DNA of 64,000 nucleotides from Phymorhynchus buccinoides (GCA_017654935.2 CM065704.1:28690013-28754012); one strand, 5' to 3'; positions 43,660 through 57,763 are shown, counted from the first letter of the stretch. Program-made: numbers and translations. The notes: generated by a model from the letters alone, not told the origin.

Positions 43660-44126
43660 TTAATTCCCATGAGCGTATCCAAAAGTGCCTTTGAGTATGA
43701 AGTATAGAACAAGCCCGGGCCTGAGCCTTTTTTCACCCAACGTTTGTACTTCATTGCCACATTGGGTAAGGGATAGGGTTAGAATCAGTTTAGGGCTGTA
43801 TTCATTCCACAGAAAGTTTGAAATATAAAATAATCAGCAAGGGACAACGAACGTAAACTCTCTAAATTCAGCATCACCATTCAATGTTGCCATACAGCAT
43901 GGGGAATTCCCGTAAAAATGGCGACTATTAAGCGCCAAGTTCGCATATTATATACGGTAACACTTCGAGTGGCTGTTTATTTTCTTAAATTATCATTATA
44001 AATCTTTGATTTTGACGAAAATAGCCCTAAAGACTAAACTGATTCTAACCTTATCCCTTACCCGATGAAGTACAAAAGTTGAGCGAAAAAGGCTCAGGCA
44101 ATTTTGGATACGCCCGTGGGAATTAA
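43660..44126. mobile_element. TTAA-ended long-armed MITE
   Basis: TTAATTCCCATGAGCGTATC on the left and the complement ending GGGAATTAA on the right. Inner arms GCCTGAGCCTTTTT and GTAAGGGATAGGGTTAGAAT pair with their complements. About 30 extra bases lie in the left arm near 43692-43722. Confidence 0.82.
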
Positions 44127-44608
44127 TCTTACATCCACTGTTACTGTTAGAACCCTTTTAATTCTGAGACTTTCTTTTTCTGCCCATTAAGTAAACTTGT
44201 CATTTGTTTAATCTATATTATACTGCACTAAGGATCCGAGGAGGGACAGCTAAAAACTCGAGTACCGCGTAAATGGCGGACTTTTGCTTGACATGCAGGT
44301 CAAGATACGCACTTCGTCTATTTATTCCGCTATGTCAGATTTAAAACTTTGCTTTTGAAAGTTGATTTTGAAGGCAAAATGTAGCTCGCGTGTCAGTTGG
44401 CATTATTTTGAAGCTGCTTCATGAAGCTACCTTCGGAGAACATGAAGTTTGCTGAAGTTATTCAAGTTGGCTATAAATCCAAAATCTGGGTCGTCTCCTT
44501 CGCCCGAAAATTGCTGAAGCTACCTTCGGAAAACACGAGGATTGCCGAAGTTACGCAGGTTATCCCTTCTTCCTCTTATAATGAAATTTTTACAGCGACT
44601 TTCGACGC

Positions 44609-44700
44609 AGCCTTAATAGCTCGATAGGTTAGGACGCTGCAAATACGTAGGTCGTGTAGGACGCGTGTACGAGTCTACCCCTCGCCACAATTTTTGTTTT
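44609..44700 (+). mobile_element. tRNA-like SINE head
   Basis: TAGCTCGATAGGTTAGG resembles an A box and GTGTACGAGTCTACCCC a degenerate B box; a T-rich stretch follows. No body repeated elsewhere in the window. Confidence 0.5.
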
Positions 44701-44744
44701 GTTTTTGGGGGAGGCTTTTCATCATTTTTTTTTAAAAGGAGAGG

Positions 44745-45470
44745 GGAGTGGGCGGAAGGGAGGGGGGCGCAGCCCAGGGAGGGGGAAAGCTGGGGGTGGG
44801 CGGAGGGGGGGGGGGGGCACGGGGAGGGGGGGAAAGCAGGATAGGGGAAACCCCAAGCGAAGCTAGGAAGGAGAAGAGGGAGGCGAGTACCTTCTGGAAG
44901 TTTGGAAAGCTGGGGGTGGGCGGGGGGGGGGGGACACGGGGAGGGGGAAAGCAGGATAGGGGAAACCCCAAGCGAAGCTAGGAAGGAGAAGACGGAGGCG
45001 AGTACCTTCTGGAAGTTTGGAAAGCTGGGGGTGGGTGGAGGGGGGGGGGACACGGGGAGGGGGAAAGCAGGATAGGGGAAACCCCAAGCGAAGCTAGGAA
45101 GGAGAAGAGGGAGGCGAGTACCTTCTGGAAGTTTGGAAAGCTGGGGGTGGGCGGAGGGGGGGAGGGGGACACGGGGAGGGGGAAAGCAGGATAGGGGAAA
45201 CCCCAAGCGAAGCTAGGAAGGAGAAGAGGGAGGCGAGTACCTTCTGGAAGTTTGGAAAGCTGGGGGTGGGCGGAGGGAGGGGGGGGGACACGGGGAGGGG
45301 GAAAGCAGGATTGGGGAAACCCCAAGCGAAGCTAGGAAGGAGAAGAGGGAGGCGAGTACCTTCTGGAAGTTTGGAAAGCTGGGGGTGGGCGGAGGGGGGG
45401 GGGGGACACGGGGAGGGGGAAAGCAGGATAGGGGAAACCCCAAGCGAAGCTAGGAAGCGCAGATGCTTCA
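44745..45470. repeat. GC-rich tandem array, 115-119-bp unit, about 6 copies
   Basis: Unit start GTACCTTCTGGAAGTTTGG recurs at 44887, 45002, 45118, 45237 and 45356. Each unit has a G-rich block of variable length, GGAAAGCAGGATAGGGG and AAACCCCAAGCGAAGCTAGG. Length differences come from the poly-G block. Proline-rich minus-strand frames are artefacts. Confidence 0.93.
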
Positions 45471-45542
45471 TGCTGCCGTTCGGAGAACGGGTGAGTGGGC
45501 GGAAGGGAGGGGTGCTGCCGTGCGGAGCACAGGTTTATCTAG

Positions 45543-46179
45543 TATATTTATTACCCATATGCTTGTGTACAACAGATAGCATCTAATTGGTGTAAGGCAA
45601 TAATTAATACCAACTTAACAAATAATTACCAGCCACAATCAAAGTGAACGAAGCTGGTAATGTTTTCAGTGGATTCTGTTTCTGACTGACTGACTGGATA
45701 CGTATCCATGGATGCATGCAGGGCTTCAGCCACACTGGCTCACAGCATGATTGATTGATTCACGGATAAACCACCCAATCCCGGAGATGGGTCAGAGATT
45801 GGGTTGGAGTTAGAGTTGTAAGTAAAAAATAACCCTTAACCAAGGAAAAACAAAGAAGGCACTCCAACTGAAAGAACAATTTTTTTAAGCGAAAGCTACT
45901 TAGGCCTCTGTAAGTTGTAAACAATCAAGATGGCGGCTTACAGTTTTGGTGCAGTTTTGGAAAGACGATGCTTTCCAAAATGCACACAACAAACTGTGCA
46001 AGTTATTTAGACTTTTTTGTTCTTGTCCTAACTCTACCCCAGCCCTGCTTCAGACCCCATCCCTATTGTGGCCGTTTACTATTTGTATATATATTCACTG
46101 TCAATTTTGACAAACCGCGCCATGGCTGACGTCCTGCACACATCCATACGCAATGACTATGTTAACACGATAAGGTTTG
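45543..46179. other. No gene seen
   Basis: Single-copy-looking sequence. AAGATGGCGGC at 45930 is not followed by a supported exon. Confidence 0.45.
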
Positions 46180-46660
46180 AACAGAGGGACCTAGGGCGCT
46201 CACAATTTGCATGCGGATAGGTACTAAGAATATCTAGGCCAAGTTCGAAAAATGAAGGTCATCGGTCAATGGTCAGGGTCACTGTCCAGAGCCAAAAATG
46301 CTGCTGAACACATGGCACGATAACAGAGGGACCTAGGACGCTCAAAGTTTGCATGCATGTACTCAAAAATATGTAGGCCAAGTTAAAAAATGAAGGTCAT
46401 AGGTCAAAGGTCAAGGTCACTGGCACCGAAAATGCTGCTGAGCACCTGGCATAATAATGATTGAACGGAGGGACCTAGGATGCTCGAATGTTGCATACAT
46501 GCGCATAGGTACTAAAGATATCTAGGCCAAGTTCAAAAATGAAGGTCAAAGGTCAAGGTCACTGGAGCCGAAAATGCTGCTGAACACCTGGCACGATAAC
46601 ATAGGGACCTAGGAGTAGGACTAGGAGTAGGACGCTCAAATTTTCATAGGTCAAAGGTCA
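46180..46660. repeat. Tandem ~145-bp repeat with AGGTCA clusters
   Basis: Three to four units share GAGGGACCTAGG, TTTGCATG, ATCTAGGCCAAGTT, AGGTCAAAGGTCAAGGTCAC and GAAAATGCTGCTGA. Confidence 0.88.
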
Positions 46661-46724
46661 AGGTCACTGGTGCTTCTGCATGGCTGGTAATCTATTAGGG
46701 GAGAGAACAAAAGCTGTTTTGTGC

Positions 46725-46829
<105 letters not shown>

Positions 46830-47934
46830 TAGCTATGTACGCATGCTTACAAGCGTGTGTGTTGAGCACTCTCAAATGAGCTTGTCAAGTGTACCTGACT
46901 GGAGCACCAGTCCCTAGTGTCATAGTTTCACTTTATTTGGAAAGTAAGCGAAAGAGAGATAGAGGGAACTTAGTGATGACATCATCAGCTATGACTGAGT
47001 ATGAACTTTTCCATCCATCTTTGCAGACACCGGTGTCACATTGATCCTGACCTTGTGTCTGCATGCTTACCGCTGGAAAGTGGAAAGTTCTGTACGCTAA
47101 GTAGTGTCTTTGCCTTTCGTTTCTCACATGTCTAGAACTAGAAGAGCGCTGCAACCGGCGCAACAGAAAGTCAACTCTGCCACACGCATTGATCACAAGA
47201 CTCCGTCTCAGACTGTCTCATTGTTTGTAGAGTAAATTTGTTCTAGTAGTGCTAAATTGTAAACGTATGTATTTGTGACACTGAAAAAAAAAGTCTAGGT
47301 CTGGTGTGGGATCTAATGTGAGACAGACACACTTTATGAAATGGTTTTAGCATCATCCTGTGAAGTGTTGAATGATGCTCGTTTGATGCATTGGTGCTGA
47401 GACCAACAACAAAAAAGAAATAGAAAAGAAGAAAGAAGCAAATTAGGAGTAACCTGGTCAGGTTTTGCCAAATTTTAAAAGCTGAAGATGCTAATCCATG
47501 TCACATCCCATTCCTTAGCTTTTATTCGGGCGGCCCTTATACATATTTATTATGAGAGAATGTGACCGTGCAAAGACAAGCACTCAATTTCAGGTTCTCA
47601 GGATGAATCTTTAAATTCAGTAAAAGTAGAATCTTGCAGGAAAGTAATTTAATTAAGCTGACTTTGACACCATTGGTGTGCTTTCTTTTGCTCACGCAGA
47701 AAATGATTTGGTAGGGTACAAACTATGATGTTTTCATGATAATGTCTTCTACTTTGCTAAAGATCTGAGGGGAGGGGGAAGAAACTAAACAAAAAGCTCA
47801 ACATTTGTCAACATTTCGATTTATTAATCTTTGTCTTGAAAGACTTCCAGAATCAGTCACACTCCTTTACTTAGTTAAAGGGATGTCATAGTTAATGCCT
47901 GCAGTCAATTTTCATTTTGGATGATAAGCTGTGA
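46830..47934. other. No gene seen
   Basis: About 1.1 kb of intermediate composition without a supportable exon, RNA or repeat shared in this window. Confidence 0.45.
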
Positions 47935-48480
47935 AGTTGTTTTTTTAGTTCCCGAGCGAAGCTTTGGGAAGTATTGTTTTTGTTTCATCCGTCCGTGCGT
48001 GCGTGCGTCTGTCCGTCCAGCCGCGTTTTCTCCTGAACCGCTTGACAGAATCGCTTCAAATTTTGTGTGGTGGTGTGTCACCAAGAGAGGAAGGCATCCG
48101 CGCATAAATTATCGCAATCGTGACCTTGACCTTCGTGTATGACCTTGAAAACCTAAAATCTGTAAAGGGCCATAACTTACACACCATTGGACTTAGAGTC
48201 TTTAAATTTGGCATGTAGGTGCATTGGTGTATGGCAAATCTGATGATGGTAAAGCGATCAAGGTCAAGGAGATCGGTAGGCCTTGAAAATGCTTGGGGTC
48301 TGAAAATTGGGTTTTAAGCCATATTTTCCACATTTACTTGACAGAAGCGCCTCAGATTGTGTGTCATGGTGCATGATGCAGAGTACAAGACATCCGTGCA
48401 TAAATTATTGGCGTGCTGACCTTGACCTTGAAGTTTGACCTTGAAAAGCGAAATTTCCTTCTTTGTGTTATATTTTTCTT
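47935..48480. repeat. AGGTCA-family repeat, third locus
   Basis: GTCCGTGCGTGCGTGCGTCT, ACCGCTTGACAGAATCGCTT and GTGTGGTGGTGTGTCACCAA. One and a half units of the family seen at 28440-29060. Confidence 0.8.
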
Positions 48481-48837
48481 GTCTGAGCTGTATCTTGTTA
48501 TTTATTAAGTTTTTTTTTGCAATTGCTTAGTTTCTAGTCACTGAAGCGCAGATGCGTCATGCTGCTGCCATGTGCCAAAATTTGCCCGCTCGGGAACTTA
48601 TCAGCCGATCAGCGATCCACTTTAAAAATAATAAATTTATTGTGTTGGTTGTTAAAATTGATAATGTGTGATTGTAAGAAATTGTGCATAGGGATCAATA
48701 TGTGTATTTGACAATGATACCTGGTTTTGTGCATGCATGAACATGTACTGTAGTGTATACTGCACCACGCAACTTCATGCCATGAGAACTTTCCTATATT
48801 CTCGTACATGCACACACATACACACATAACACACACA

Positions 48838-48847
48838 ACACACACGC

Positions 48848-48892
<45 letters not shown>
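48838..48892. repeat. (CA)n microsatellite
   Basis: CA run with a few CG interruptions. Confidence 0.96.
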
Positions 48893-48896
<4 letters not shown>

Positions 48897-49060
48897 CTAA
48901 CTCATAGTTACACAAATGGACTCATTGCACAAACACAATTCAAGTGTGCATATAATGACTTTTGTTGTTGCACAATTATGCATATTATGTGTAGTACACA
49001 CATGACAGATTTCTCTCTCTCACTAAGTCTGTCTGTCTATCACTTTCAGCTTCATCTGTC

Positions 49061-49581
49061 TTAAAGGGGCACCCTGACGGATGATTTTCGCAAGAAACAT
49101 GTCAAGATCACGAGGAAAACACCATTTACAGAGATCGCAAAACTTACTTTGCTCTGGTTTCGTAGAAATCAAACCGTCAAATCAGCGATTCCTCCTTGGC
49201 GGTGGTGCTGGAAGTCAAATTCTTTCAGTGAAAGAGAAGGCATGTGCCTTCTTTTTTCTAATGGCTGCCTGAGTTTAGACCAAATTGTTTGCACAACATT
49301 TCCGCAATACAAGCCTTTTTAAATTTTTTATTTAACCCTAACCCTAACCCTAACCCTAAAGGAGTTTCGCTCACAACAAAAGAAATAGCTCTAATTTGTT
49401 TTTACTGCACTACAAAGAAGAAAAAGCTTCAATCACTCTCCACCCACCCCATCCAAAATGGCTTCTTTCTCCGGCATCTCCGCCAAGGAGGAATCGCCGT
49501 TTTGACGGTTTGATTTATAGGAATTTCTGGTGATCTCGACATGTTTCTTGCAAAAACTAATCCGTCAGGGTCCACCTTTAA
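49061..49581. mobile_element. MITE, GGGGCACCCTGACGG family, copy 3, without outer pogo ends
   Basis: TTAAAGGGGCACCCTGACGG to GTCAGGGTCCACCTTTAA. Both arms are present. Contains a telomere-type insert at 49333-49360. Confidence 0.88.
49333..49360. repeat. Interstitial telomere-type repeat (CCCTAA)n
   Basis: Four perfect AACCCT units within the MITE, where the other copies have unrelated sequence. Confidence 0.85.
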
Positions 49582-49722
49582 GCTAACCTACTGCAAATTA
49601 TGCCAACAATAATTGTAGACATCATTGAGTGTAGATGCTGTCTGGGTCATTATAGTGTCATTTCAACTTTGCTTGAGCCATGCATTTTCTGTAACCCTAT
49701 ATCCCTTGAGATACCTTTAAAC

Positions 49723-49724
<2 letters not shown>

Positions 49725-49812
<88 letters not shown>

Positions 49813-49872
49813 TGCATATGTGTGTGTGTTCGTGTGTGTGTGTGTGTTCGTGTGTGTGCGAGAAAAAGAGCT

Positions 49873-49903
<31 letters not shown>

Positions 49904-49937
49904 GGGAGGAGAGAGAGAGAGAGCGAGAAGAGGACAG

Positions 49938-50022
<85 letters not shown>
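49725..50022. repeat. Compound (GT)n then (GA)n microsatellite
   Basis: GT run of about 85 bp, mixed GT/GA transition, GA run to 50022. Confidence 0.97.
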
Positions 50023-50024
<2 letters not shown>

Positions 50025-50095
50025 TTTTTTAAAGCTGGCATAAAACAGCAGAGTGTTAGGTGACATAATTTGTTGTTGTTACTGTTGAGTGTTGT

Positions 50096-50097
<2 letters not shown>

Positions 50098-50190
<93 letters not shown>
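50098..50190. repeat. Compound (TC)n then (AC)n microsatellite
   Basis: TC to about 50153, then CA to 50190. Confidence 0.97.
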
Positions 50191-50193
<3 letters not shown>

Positions 50194-50321
50194 GGCACAC
50201 ACTATAAACTGCACAGTCTGTCTTTTACTGTTTTAGCTCTAGATAGGCCAACCACACAAAAAAAAAACCCAATCTCAGACTTGTCTGCCGTGAAAAGAGA
50301 AAGTGCTTTCTACTTCTAGTA

Positions 50322-50514
50322 CAGTGGAACCTCCCTTATAAGACCTTAAAAAAGCATCCAAAATGAGGTCTTATAAGGGAGGGGTCTTATAAGGGAGGGG
50401 TCTTATAAGGGAGGGGTCTTATAAGGGAGGTGATTTTAATACTTACAAAGAAGGGCAACGTCCCAGAGAAGTAGGTCGTATGTGGGAGGGAGTCTTGTAT
50501 GGGCGGTTCCACTG
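50322..50514. mobile_element. pogo-like MITE, copy 1
   Basis: TA-flanked CAGTGGAACCTCCC / GGGCGGTTCCACTG. The interior holds four copies of a 17-bp GGTCTTATAAGGGAGG-type unit at about 50367-50435. Confidence 0.88.
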
Positions 50515-50519
50515 TAGTG

Positions 50520-51575
50520 CTCCTAGTAGGTCGATAAACAGAAACCGACAGCCGCCTGTTTGTGTGTGCGAGTGGAGCCTGCTACATGTATAACAGTGCT
50601 AGCGTTTGTTGAGCACCAGTGCAGCCTACAGCGTTTAGTAGAGCTATTGTCTTCATCATGCTTGCCCTTTCCGTGAGCAAGCTAGGCCTAATAAATAGGC
50701 GTGGCCGAGTTTTTGCTGGAGCTACGAACGAAGGCAAAATTCGATCTTTTCCTACGAGCTGAGCGGTTTGCAGAAAATAATGCATATCATTATCACTGCA
50801 TGAGCTGTGTTAATAAATCGAGTGAGTTTCGGTTGGTTTTGTCTTCGTGGTTGGTCTACAGCACAGTCTTGTTTGGAGCTGCTTAGCAGATAGGCTTTCT
50901 ATGAAATGTTTACAGTTTACGCTTCTCCCCCGCTGGTTGTGCGTGGTTGGATAGTCGTTGGATTATTAGTGGATAATCATTGGATTATTAGTGGATAATC
51001 ATTGGATTATTAGTGAATACTCGTTGGATTAATTGATAATTATGCAGTGTGAAACGATGTGCTGAGTTTATTTTGTTCTTTTTTTATTCTATTGAACTAT
51101 CAGATTCTATAATTATTCTTCTTCATTTGTTATTATCTCTTTTCAAAACCTGTGCGCACGTGCATCTCGTTGACTGTCGTGACCTCCTTGTCAATCAATC
51201 ACAAGTGTCAACTGTGCAACCCACTGAGAACTAAATGGATAGTGAAAGACAGAATGGGAACATGAACTTTCCTGGTGTTTTCCTGTAAAAGCAGCATCGG
51301 TTTGGCAAGAGTTCGTTTTGTGTGCGATGGATAGGAGGCTGTCGAAGAAGAAACAATGCTGGGTTGGTAATCTTCAAAAGATTTCTTTAATTAAAATACC
51401 CTCCCCCTGCTTTTTTATTTAGCTTATTGCCACCTATCCCCTCCTCCCCCTCCCCCTCCCCCCCATCTACTTTCGTTTTTGCTTCTCTGCGTTGTTGTCT
51501 GAAGCTGTGTGTTGATGGAGCTGTCTCAGTAGTCTAAGGTGTGTGGTAGCATGACTTGCGATGTTGTGGGGTCGC
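50520..51575. other. No gene confirmed; possible 5' gene region
   Basis: Fairly complex sequence with few repeats. It contains a small tandem ATTATTAGTGGATAATCATTGG unit at about 50960-51010. I could not define an exon. Confidence 0.35.
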
Positions 51576-51580
51576 TAAAA

Positions 51581-51764
51581 CAGTGGAACCTCCCTTATAA
51601 GACCTTCAAAAATCATCCCAATTGAGGTCTTATAAGGGAGGGGTCTTATAACTAACTATAAGAGAGGTAATTTTAATACTTAAAAGAAGGGCAGTGTCTC
51701 AGAGAAGTAGGTCTTATATGGGAGGGAGTCTTATAATGGGAGGTCTTATAGGGAGGTTCCACTG
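51581..51764. mobile_element. pogo-like MITE, copy 2
   Basis: CAGTGGAACCTCCC / GGGAGGTTCCACTG. TA follows on the right; the left flank is AA. Confidence 0.85.
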
Positions 51765-51889
51765 TATTGTGTTTTGTGTGATAGATACTGCATCATGGTG
51801 CATGAAGATTGCAGATTACCAGTACCTATATTACTGTTCCAGACAAGTCGCTGTTGTTCTATTACATTTGACCATCATTGTGTGCTAGG

Positions 51890-52780
<891 letters not shown>

Positions 52781-52969
52781 CACTCTCTCACACTTCTTTT
52801 TACACACAGTTCCCCCACTCCCACCCATCTCCCTGTCCACATTTTAACGTTTCCTGTAGCTGACCATTCTGCTTTCAGTTGTCATAGCAGCAGTAACTAT
52901 AGGGCAGGTTGTTAATGATCTACCTGCTGTGATTTGATTGATTTGTTTTGGACCCCATTCATTCTCTGT

Positions 52970-54065
<1,096 letters not shown>

Positions 54066-54706
54066 TTTTTCTAAACAAAGTGTTTTTACTAAGCACAGAG
54101 AGGGGTAGGAAATGGGATGGGGTGTTCATGATTACTTGTGTTACTAGTGTTAGGCTATTCTACATTTTTGTTTGTTTGGTTTGTGTGTGAGTGCGTACAT
54201 GGGTGAGTGCATACATGTGTGTACGTGTGTGTGTGTGCGTGTATGAATGCATGTGTGTGTGTGTGTTATAATTTGAAAAAAAAATAAAAAAAAAAATAAT
54301 TAGCATTTATAGCGCCTAATCTTAAAAAAAGCCATAAGCGCTTACAATAATTAATGAATAAACCAGGAAGCAATATAAATAAATAAACGACAAAAATGTA
54401 TTATAATATAAATAAATTATATACACACGCGCGCGACAAAAACTAACCAAAAAAACTTTACTGTACTAGTTTTCCAAATGGATTTTGACTGCAGTATATA
54501 TATACATCTACTATTTTAATAACCACTTTCTATTAGCATCTTTACAATTTCAAATGCCTCAAATGGCCCTTTGGCCCAGAAGGCATTAAATCTCTAAATT
54601 TCTCTCTCTTATAACCACTTACCTGGCATATTCTGCCACGAGTGCTGTGCTTAGACACACATTTTGTGGGGAAAAATGCATTGACATTTTTTTTTTTTTC
54701 ATCCAG

Positions 54707-54777
54707 ATTTCAGCATTTGCCAAAGAATGCAACCCTTTCTATATCACGGTTCACTCCCCGGTCAGTGGTAAAGACAA
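54707..54777 (+). CDS. Possible internal exon, unidentified
   Basis: A T12 tract and CATCCAG acceptor precede 71 nt ending at GTAAAA; an alternative donor GTCAGT is at 54761. Frame 1 reads ISAFAKECNPFYITVHSPVS; frame 2 reads FQHLPKNATLSISRFTPRSV. I recognise neither. Sequence just upstream (54540-54600) resembles 31563-31630, a LINE part, so this could be repeat. Confidence 0.25.
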
Positions 54778-55011
54778 GTAAAAGACTGTTGTCGACCTTG
54801 CTGTGCGTTGTTTGTTCCCACGGGTGAAAGCAGAGGCAGAAAAAAGTCATTGATCAATCTCAAAATTTGAGATTATGTTTAAAAAAAAAGAATTGACAAG
54901 CGAAAAAAAATTGACAAGCGAAGTTAATGATTGATCCCAACATTTTAATCGACAGTAGCATGGTGATTCTGAAAGCGAAAGCTCAGCGGGGTCAAGATCA
55001 AGGTCAAGGTC

Positions 55012-55305
55012 ATGAGCCATGGGTCTTCGCCATTATCGTCAGCAGCCTCGTCGTCGTCGGCGGCATCGTCGTATTCAGCAGCAACGTCAACAGCGTCATC
55101 AGGCAGTGGTGGTAGTGGTGTCAGGAGTCACCTCCTCCTCGGGTGGAGAAGGCGGAGTGGGGGTGGAGGTGGAGGTGGTGGAGGTCTTCTGCGTAGCTTG
55201 TCCAGCGTCATGCCCTCCTTGGTGCAACAGGCCCTGCAGAACCTCACCCTGCCCCTGCCCATGAACCAGCTAGCTCAGGTCTCTGCACGTCTACGTCTGA
55301 TTTAG
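55012..55305 (+). CDS. Possible GC-rich exon, unidentified
   Basis: All frames are open in a GC-rich, TCG/TCA-rich block that follows an AGGTCA cluster. One frame ends LLRSLSSVMPSLVQQALQNL then TLPLPMNQLAQ, with a CAG|GTCTCT that could be a donor. No domain recognised and codon bias cannot decide. Confidence 0.2.
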   Translation: MSHGSSPLSSAASSSSAASSYSAATSTASSGSGGSGVRSHLLLGWRRRSGGGGGGGGGLLRSLSSVMPSLVQQALQNLTLPLPMNQLAQVSARLRLI

Positions 55306-55959
55306 AACTTTCTGTTCTGATAATCTGTACTGGTCGTCACGATGTTGCGTGCACTGTTGGGGTGATGGTTTGTTGCTTGTCCTTTTACTACGTCTTTTAT
55401 AAGGCCTAATCACCAGGGGTGCTAATTTTCTGGAATACTCCGGAAATCCGGCTTTTGGGGTGGCAAAACGTGTGGCTTCCAGTTTTTTGAGTGCTAAAAC
55501 TTGTGGCTTCCATTTGTTTTGAGTGCTAAAACTTGTGGCTTCCATTTTTGGAGTGCCATGCTGCCAAAACGTTTGACTTCCAGCTTTTGAAGTTAAAGCC
55601 CTATCAAGCGATCCATAGGATCGGGTAACGATAGTCAGACACATCTGACTGGGCGAGCGAAGCCTGTTGTCTGTCACAATAATATAGGGAAAAGAGGGGA
55701 AAACCCTCTTCTGTGGCTGCAGCGATTCGAATACTGAGCGCGCGTTGCGCCTACCCTCCTTTTGTTCTCCGGTTGTCGGTTTAAGAGCCATAAATACCAA
55801 CGAATGGAAAGTTTAATAAATAATGAAACAATGAGCAGTGAAGTTTCATGTTTTGGGTTTTCATGATCTTTCACTTCAGGTTTGGTTTTTTTTTCAAGAA
55901 TACTACTAGTTTACTAGTTTCAGGTTTTGGGACCCCCTCCCACTAGCACCCCTGCATCA

Positions 55960-56880
55960 TTCATGTCGTGTGCTGTTGGGGTGACGGTTTGTTGCTTGTT
56001 CTTTGGTCCCCCAGGGTCCTAATCAAGGCCTTTAACACGGTTTAAGTTTGTTGGAGGTTCGCACGACAGTGTTGGGTTTGTTGTATTCTCTCGTGGTTGC
56101 TTTTTCTTCATTGACCTGTTATCATGTTGTGTGCTGTGAGGGGTCATGGTTTGTTGCTTGTCCCTTTGACCCCCGGGGTCCTTATCAAGGCCTTTAAGTT
56201 TAACACAGTTTAAGTTTGTTGGAGGTTTGCACGAGCGTTGGTTTTGTTGTATTCTAGGAGGTTTGCACGAGTGTTGGTTTTGTTGTATTCTCTCGCGGTT
56301 GCTTTTACTTCATTGGCCTGTTATCGTGTCGTGTGCTGTGAGGGGTCATGGTTTGTTGCTTGTCCCTTTGACCCCCAGGGTCCTTATCAAGGCCTTTAAG
56401 TTTAACACAGTTTAAGTTTGTTGGAGGTTTGCACGAGCGTTGGTTTTGTTGTATTCTAGGAGGTTTGCACGAGTGTTGGTTTTGTTGTATTCTCTCGCGG
56501 TTGCTTTTACTTCATTGGCCTGTTATCGTGTCGTGTGCTGTGAGGGGTCATGGTTTGTTGCTTGTCCCTTTGACCCCCAGGGTCCTTATCAAGGCCTTTA
56601 AGTTTAACACAGTTTAAGTTTGTTGGAGGTTTGCACGAGCGTTGGTTTTGTTGTATTCTAGGAGGTTTGCACGAGTGTTGGTTTTGTTGTATTCTCTCGC
56701 GGTTGCTTTTACTTCATTGGCCTGTTATCGTGTCGTGTGCTGTGAGGGGTCATGGTTTGTTGCTTGTCCCTTTGACCCCCGGGGTCCTTATCAAGGCCTT
56801 TAAGTTTAACACAGTTTAAGTTTGTTGGAGGTTTGCACGAGTGTTGGTTTTGTTGTATTCTGGTTGTTGTTTTCCTCTCA
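55960..56880. repeat. 202-bp tandem repeat, ~4 units
   Basis: Three almost identical units start at about 56220, 56422 and 56624, with diverged units on each side. Unit landmarks are GTTGGAGGTTTGCACGAGCG, TTGTTGTATTCT, GGTCATGGTTTGTTGCTTGT and GTCCTTATCAAGGCCTTTAA. The same 62-codon frame recurs every 202 bp but is repeat-derived. Weaker relatives lie at about 55325, 56840-57060 and 58005. Confidence 0.93.
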
Positions 56881-57763
56881 TTGGCCTGTCATCATGTCAA
56901 TGTGCTGTGAAGTGGTCATGGTTTGCTGCTTTGTCCTTTTGGCCCTTCAATTTCAACAAGGCCTTTAAGTTTGTTAGAGCCTTGCACAAGTTCAAAACAT
57001 GTGTTGGGTTGTTATATTCTGGCTGTTGCCATTCCCTCATTGGCCTGTCATCATGTTGTGCATACAGTGTCAGTCCATGGGTGAAAGTAGTTCAGGAATT
57101 GCTCCTGAAATCAGGATTGAAAAACCTGATAGAAGTAATAGTTTTCAGGAATGGCCATCTTGTCTCATCCAGAACAACAGTCTGACAAAATAAATTAAAA
57201 TGTTGTCGGTTGGCATTGATGGTGGACAGAAATATGTCGACAAACATGCAGCATTTACCAACCACCACCACCTTTCCCAAATGTAGAGACACACAATACA
57301 CTTTGGAAACATGTGGTCACTTCAGGGATAGATAGAGATATATACCGTATTTTACGGTGCACCTGGTTATAAATTAAGGCGACCCTACAAATTTAACACA
57401 AAATTCAGATTTTGTTTCTCTATTTTCTTACTATATTAGCAGTCACATTATAAGGCGCAGGGGTCTCAGTCTGGGGAAAAAAGTATCGCCTTACAGTCTG
57501 TAAAATACGGTTTATGGCAAAGATGCAGATCCACACCCCCTCCTCCATTTCACGGTGCTTTACGTTTTTTCAGTTTTGCCTTCCTTACTGCAGATTGAGC
57601 ACTTAATTAAACCTAGATCATTTTCTATATTTAATGTTAATTTTTATCCATTTGCACAATTTAAAATATGCATTCGATAATAGTAGAAGATAAAGGCAAG
57701 ACGGAAAGAACGCAATGAACCAAGACTGTGACAGGGGGTGTTGATCTGCATCTTTACCAGATA

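Larger units (their letters stand above)
44212..45542 (+). mobile_element. Candidate Helitron-like element
   Basis: Possible start A|TCTATATTATACTGC at 44212. The end is GTGCT-GCCGTGCGG-AGCAC hairpin (45512-45530), then AGGTTTATCTAG with T following, a Helitron-type 3' terminus. The left end is less certain than the right. It holds a tRNA-like head (44609) and a tandem array. Confidence 0.45.

Noticed and set aside
44613..45471. Proline-rich minus-strand proteins
   Set aside because: Derived from the 115-119-bp GC-rich array.
51326..51370. MDRRLSKKKQCW as an N-terminal exon
   Set aside because: Weak context, no convincing donor in a phase that could be tested, no homology.
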